Positions 6,136 through 8,170 of a stretch of 8,170 nt of DNA are shown piece after piece. Source of the DNA: Desulfobacteraceae bacterium (GTDB lineage Bacteria > Desulfobacterota > Desulfobacteria > Desulfobacterales > UBA5616). Within the stretch, counting starts at the first letter, position 1, and the number at the start of each line of letters is the position of its first letter. The stretch covers positions 1-8,170 of the forward strand of contig JAUXEW010000126.1 of the NCBI GenBank assembly GCA_030620375.1, written 5' to 3'. Position numbers and translations under genes: made by a program. A model generated the notes under the pieces. That model did not search any database, was not told the origin of the DNA, and saw only the letters and a program-made list of their open reading frames with translations.

Positions 6136-6151
6136 ATTCAACATATTGCGG
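6136..6151. promoter_or_regulatory. NrdR-type operator box 2
   Basis: The 16-mer ATTCAACATATTGCGG matches the consensus at 11 of 16 positions; its core CAACATATTG (6139-6148) differs from the consensus core at one position. It starts exactly 31 bp from box 1 (15 bp between boxes), about three helical turns, which is the tandem spacing expected for cooperative NrdR binding. It lies just upstream of the -35. Confidence 0.65.
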
Positions 6152-6470
6152 TTTTAATTTTTATAATAATTTTTCAAAAAAACACCAAATTAGCCTGCCA
6201 TGAGGGTTTTGCCCCATCGATTGTATTTGCATCAGCCGGTTTTTAGATTCTACCATAATCACTCTGAGAGTTCATCTCTCACAATTTATATCATATGGTC
6301 ATTGTGGCTAATCTTCAAAGTATTCAGGATTCTGGATTCTGGCGATGATGAAATTTCAAATATCCTTGGTTAGTCATACCAGAAAGTTGATTTACCCTGG
6401 ACGGTACCGAAGATTTTTATCATTATACGACATGGCTTGATTTTTTTGCGGAATTCATTAAAATAATAGA
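6152..6470. other. Non-coding stretch between the nrdD operator and the small membrane protein gene
   Basis: No convincing gene is seen on either strand. Two hairpins are present: ATGAGG/CCCCAT (6200-6217, one G-T pair) and a perfect TGAGAG/CTCTCA (6265-6281). A short direct repeat GGATTCT occurs twice near 6338-6352. The promoter for the plus-strand gene at 6471 should lie here, but no strong -35/-10 pair stands out. An open frame from about 6385 across the start of the next gene reads like protein for some 40 codons but lacks a start codon and is probably chance. Confidence 0.4.
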
Positions 6471-6728
6471 ATGCGTATTGATCAAAACCCGATATACAGA
6501 AAAACCTTTGTTCCCTGGAATAACTCTGAAGCCACATGTATTATTGTAATCGTCTTTATGATTTTGACTTTATTGTTCGGGATATCCGGCATTTCCGTTT
6601 CCCAGCAAACAGAGGAATACCGTGAGTTCGGATGGATTGCAGTGCTGTTGGTGATCTTAAGCGGATGGATAATCGTTTTCACGGGACTTCGCCTAATCAA
6701 GCGTTATGTTAATCGATATCCTAGATAG
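6471..6728 (+). CDS. Small two-helix membrane protein of unknown function
   Basis: An 85-aa protein I cannot assign to a named family. It has a short polar N-terminus (MRIDQNPIYRKTFVPWNNSE), a first membrane segment at about residues 21-43, a short acidic loop (QQTEEYREF, 45-53), a second membrane segment at about 54-73, and a strongly basic tail (RLIKRYVNRYPR). By the positive-inside rule both ends should be cytoplasmic and the loop outside. The amino-acid pattern is that of a real membrane protein, but there is no good ribosome binding site before the ATG (only AT-rich sequence), so the start or expression is uncertain. It is transcribed away from nrdD and converges on the thioredoxin-like gene. 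I have an impression of similar short proteins in sulfate reducers but cannot verify it. Confidence 0.7.
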   Translation: MRIDQNPIYRKTFVPWNNSEATCIIVIVFMILTLLFGISGISVSQQTEEYREFGWIAVLLVILSGWIIVFTGLRLIKRYVNRYPR

Positions 6729-6766
6729 TGCCGAGTTTTTTTAAGGTCTCGCGAAGCGATGTCGGG

Positions 6767-6788
6767 CTCCCCATGATAGCTCATGGAG
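6767..6788. terminator. Hairpin between convergent genes
   Basis: CTCC-ATGA (6767-6776, with two bulged C) pairs with TCATGGAG (6781-6788) around TAGC, giving eight pairs. It lies in the 110-bp gap between the stop of the small membrane protein gene and the stop of the thioredoxin-like gene, where a terminator for either is expected. There is no U run directly after it on either strand. A smaller perfect hairpin TCGC-GAA-GCGA sits nearby at 6749-6759. Confidence 0.35.
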
Positions 6789-6797
6789 AAATCCAAG

Positions 6798-6814
6798 AAA
6801 TTTTCGGAAAATTT
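6798..6814 (-). terminator. AT-rich hairpin after the thioredoxin-like gene
   Basis: AAATTTT (6798-6804) and AAAATTT (6808-6814) form a perfect 7-bp stem around CGG, 25 bases past the stop of the minus-strand gene. An outer partial pairing of CCAAGAAAT with ATTTCTGG extends it. The weak AT stem makes this only a possible terminator. Confidence 0.3.
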
Positions 6815-6838
6815 AAACATATTTCTGGGACACCCCCC

Positions 6839-7312
6839 CTATCCACTTTTTTCATGGTCGCTGATATACTCTTTGAATGTCATTTTATTATAGCTGTCGG
6901 TGTGAATGAATTGTAAGATTTGTTTAAACATGTCCTTCTGGATATATCCCGGCAGGCTGCTGATTTTTTCACCGTTCGGTTCTAAGAACCAGGTCATGGG
7001 AAGTCCTCTGACAAAATGCTTTCGCGCTATGTCATTCTCTTTTTCCGTATTTACTTTAATGGAAATGAAATGCTCATTCAGATATTCAACAACCGACTGT
7101 TCTTTAAACGTCTCCTTCTCCATTTTTGCACAAAATGTACACCAATCCGCATAGAAATTAACAAACACTTTTTTCCCTTCTTTTTCTCCGGCGGCGATCC
7201 CCTCATTGTATGAATACCATTTAACACTGTCCGAAGATGGCACAGAATCGGAAAAGCATGCTGCTATAAAGCATAGAAACAGAACAAAAAGGCATAGAAT
7301 TTTTACCTTCAT
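6839..7312 (-). CDS. Periplasmic thioredoxin-fold lipoprotein
   Basis: A 157-aa thiol-disulfide protein. The N-terminus is a signal peptide (MKVKILCLFVLFLCF) ending in a lipobox-like IAAC, so C19 should be lipidated and the domain anchored on the outer side of a membrane. The thioredoxin fold follows from about residue 30: FVNFYADWCTFCAKME carries the redox pair C58-C61, and RGLPMTWFL supplies the cis-proline (P105). This resembles the DsbD C-terminal / Thioredoxin_7 type, not cytoplasmic TrxA, which has WCGPC. The ATG at 7312 has AAGGA ten bases upstream. It is 37 bp downstream of a CcdA-like gene and is probably its electron acceptor. Natural targets could be cytochrome c maturation or repair of oxidised periplasmic proteins; the sequence does not decide. 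Confidence 0.88.
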   Translation of the reverse strand: MKVKILCLFVLFLCFIAACFSDSVPSSDSVKWYSYNEGIAAGEKEGKKVFVNFYADWCTFCAKMEKETFKEQSVVEYLNEHFISIKVNTEKENDIARKHFVRGLPMTWFLEPNGEKISSLPGYIQKDMFKQILQFIHTDSYNKMTFKEYISDHEKSG

Positions 7313-7349
7313 TTTTTTACCGTCCTTTTTAGATACTTGCCTCGGTCTT

Positions 7350-8045
7350 CTATGCCACCACCCACATCAATTTATTGGTGACTAAAAAAATACCCAATAC
7401 AATCAGTAAGACACCTGCAGCGTAGTTGAGATATTTCATAAATTTTACCGCTTTTTGGATAAATATCAGCAGATAATTGATAAAAATAGACAGAATGACA
7501 AATGGGATTGCCAATCCCAGGGCGTAGATGCTCAGAAGAATAATTCCCTGTCCCACCGTATCTTGATTCCCGGCAACAATAAGGACCGATCCCAGGAGAG
7601 GACCGATACACGGTGTCCATCCAGCACCAAATGCCATACCAATAACAAACGTACCGAATATATGCAAGGGCCTGTTAATCTGGATCCGTTTCTCTACTTC
7701 AAGAAAACGGAGGCGAATTATGCCGGTCAGATGAATTCCCAAAACAATAATCACCAAGCCACCGATTACTCTGATATACGCGCTGTATTCTTGAATTAGA
7801 CCACCCAAAAAGGACGCAGAGGCACCTAAAAGAATGAATACCAGTGAAAACCCCGAAACAAAGAAGATGGTTGAAATTACAATCTTTGTTCTGATACGGC
7901 TTGAACCTTCATCAATCAACTCTTCTAAAGAAAAGCCTGAAATAAAAGTAAAATAGGCAGGAATCAGCGGGAGTATGCAAGGCGATAAAAATGATAACAC
8001 ACCAGCAAAAAAGGCCGCATTATAAGTGATTTCGTTAGCAAACAT
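7350..8045 (-). CDS. ccdA: CcdA-type transmembrane thiol-disulfide electron transporter
   Basis: Inner-membrane protein of the CcdA/DsbD-beta family that passes electrons from cytoplasmic thioredoxin to periplasmic thiol proteins. At 231 aa with six predicted membrane segments it has the usual size of free-standing CcdA. The two redox cysteines are in place: C23 in LSFLSPCILPLIPAY at the first helix and C146 in GAGWTPCIGPLLGS at the fourth. Prolines flanking both cysteines are conserved. The start ATG at 8045 gives the typical opening before AAFFAGVLSFLSPC, but no strong ribosome binding site is close; GGGAG lies about 20 bases upstream. The following gene encodes a periplasmic CXXC lipoprotein, so together they make a split DsbD-like module. 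The symbol is by family; true cytochrome c biogenesis function is inferred. Confidence 0.93.
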   Translation of the reverse strand: MFANEITYNAAFFAGVLSFLSPCILPLIPAYFTFISGFSLEELIDEGSSRIRTKIVISTIFFVSGFSLVFILLGASASFLGGLIQEYSAYIRVIGGLVIIVLGIHLTGIIRLRFLEVEKRIQINRPLHIFGTFVIGMAFGAGWTPCIGPLLGSVLIVAGNQDTVGQGIILLSIYALGLAIPFVILSIFINYLLIFIQKAVKFMKYLNYAAGVLLIVLGIFLVTNKLMWVVA

Positions 8046-8094
8046 TTTAGTAAAAAAGGATCATCTCCCGATCAGTTGGTGTTAATTAAGGCAA

Positions 8095-8113
8095 AATTGG
8101 GTTATCTCCAATT
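8095..8113. promoter_or_regulatory. Inverted repeat upstream of ccdA
   Basis: AATTGG (8095-8100) and CCAATT (8108-8113) are perfect inverted arms with a 7-bp centre, about 50 bp before the ccdA start. It may be an operator or chance. On the minus strand TTGGAG followed by TAATTA at 17 bp is a weak promoter-like pair overlapping it. Confidence 0.25.
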
Positions 8114-8122
8114 GAGCTGGTG

Positions 8123-8170
8123 TGACCCCAGAGGGTACAAGGGGTCAAGGATTCAAGGGTTCGAGTGACA
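8123..8170. repeat. Degenerate 8-bp tandem repeat with an inverted repeat at the window edge
   Basis: Four consecutive octamers, AGGGTACA, AGGGGTCA, AGGATTCA and AGGGTTCG (8132-8163), share the pattern AGGGKTCA, and a partial fifth (AGTGACA) runs to the edge. TGACCCC (8123-8129) is a perfect inverted copy of GGGGTCA (8141-8147), giving a possible 7-bp stem. It probably continues beyond the window. It may be a minisatellite-like intergenic repeat upstream of ccdA. Confidence 0.5.

Noticed and set aside
6180..6240. Possible cyclic-di-GMP (GEMM) riboswitch on the minus strand because of GGGGCAAAACCCTC
   Set aside because: The rest of the conserved GEMM core and its second hairpin are missing, and no gene follows at a suitable distance.
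6385..6540. Plus-strand open frame containing DGTEDFYHYTTWLDFFAEF
   Set aside because: It follows a stop, has no start codon and overlaps the better membrane-protein frame, so it is most likely a chance opening.
6721..6774. Minus-strand 17-codon frame reading like a protein end (MGSPTSLRETLKKLGTI)
   Set aside because: Too short, bounded upstream by a stop, no ribosome binding site and no recognised family. It might be a gene remnant but nothing supports that.

Overview
The window looks like ordinary chromosome of an anaerobic, moderately AT-rich bacterium, most likely a sulfate-reducing Desulfobacterota lineage such as Desulfobacterales. That placement is inference. It rests on the oxygen-sensitive class III ribonucleotide reductase with its activase, a CcdA/thioredoxin lipoprotein pair, the style of the protein sequences, and GC-rich palindromic repeats in the intergenic gaps. 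There is no rRNA, tRNA, CRISPR array, transposase or phage gene.

Layout from left to right. The left edge (1-103) holds a perfect AT-rich inverted repeat beyond the end of hisD. hisD (histidinol dehydrogenase, minus strand) is divergent from serC (phosphoserine aminotransferase, plus strand) across a 345-bp gap with promoter-like sequences and two short repeats. serC converges on nrdG, the radical-SAM activase, which lies downstream of nrdD, the anaerobic ribonucleoside-triphosphate reductase; both are on the minus strand and form an operon. Upstream of nrdD is a 645-bp non-coding stretch. It contains a convincing NrdR-type operator pair built into a TTGACA promoter, then a long leader of about 265 nt rich in hairpins and repeats. 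A small two-helix membrane protein gene of unknown function (plus strand) follows. The last two genes are on the minus strand: a CcdA-type membrane electron transporter, then a periplasmic thioredoxin-fold lipoprotein. The right edge carries a degenerate 8-bp tandem repeat.

How the genes work together. nrdD and nrdG form one system: NrdG makes the glycyl radical on NrdD, which then makes dNTPs without oxygen, and NrdR probably represses the pair when dATP is plentiful. CcdA and the lipoprotein together resemble a split DsbD, carrying reducing power from cytoplasmic thioredoxin to a periplasmic CXXC protein. hisD and serC are single amino-acid biosynthesis genes away from any larger his or ser operon.

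I found no clearly new multi-gene system. The points most worth a second look are the NrdR box pair with its long structured leader, two repeat families shared in the same order and orientation between the hisD/serC gap and the nrdD leader, a Gln-to-Trp change at a position I believe contacts NAD in HisD, and the uncharacterised two-helix membrane protein.
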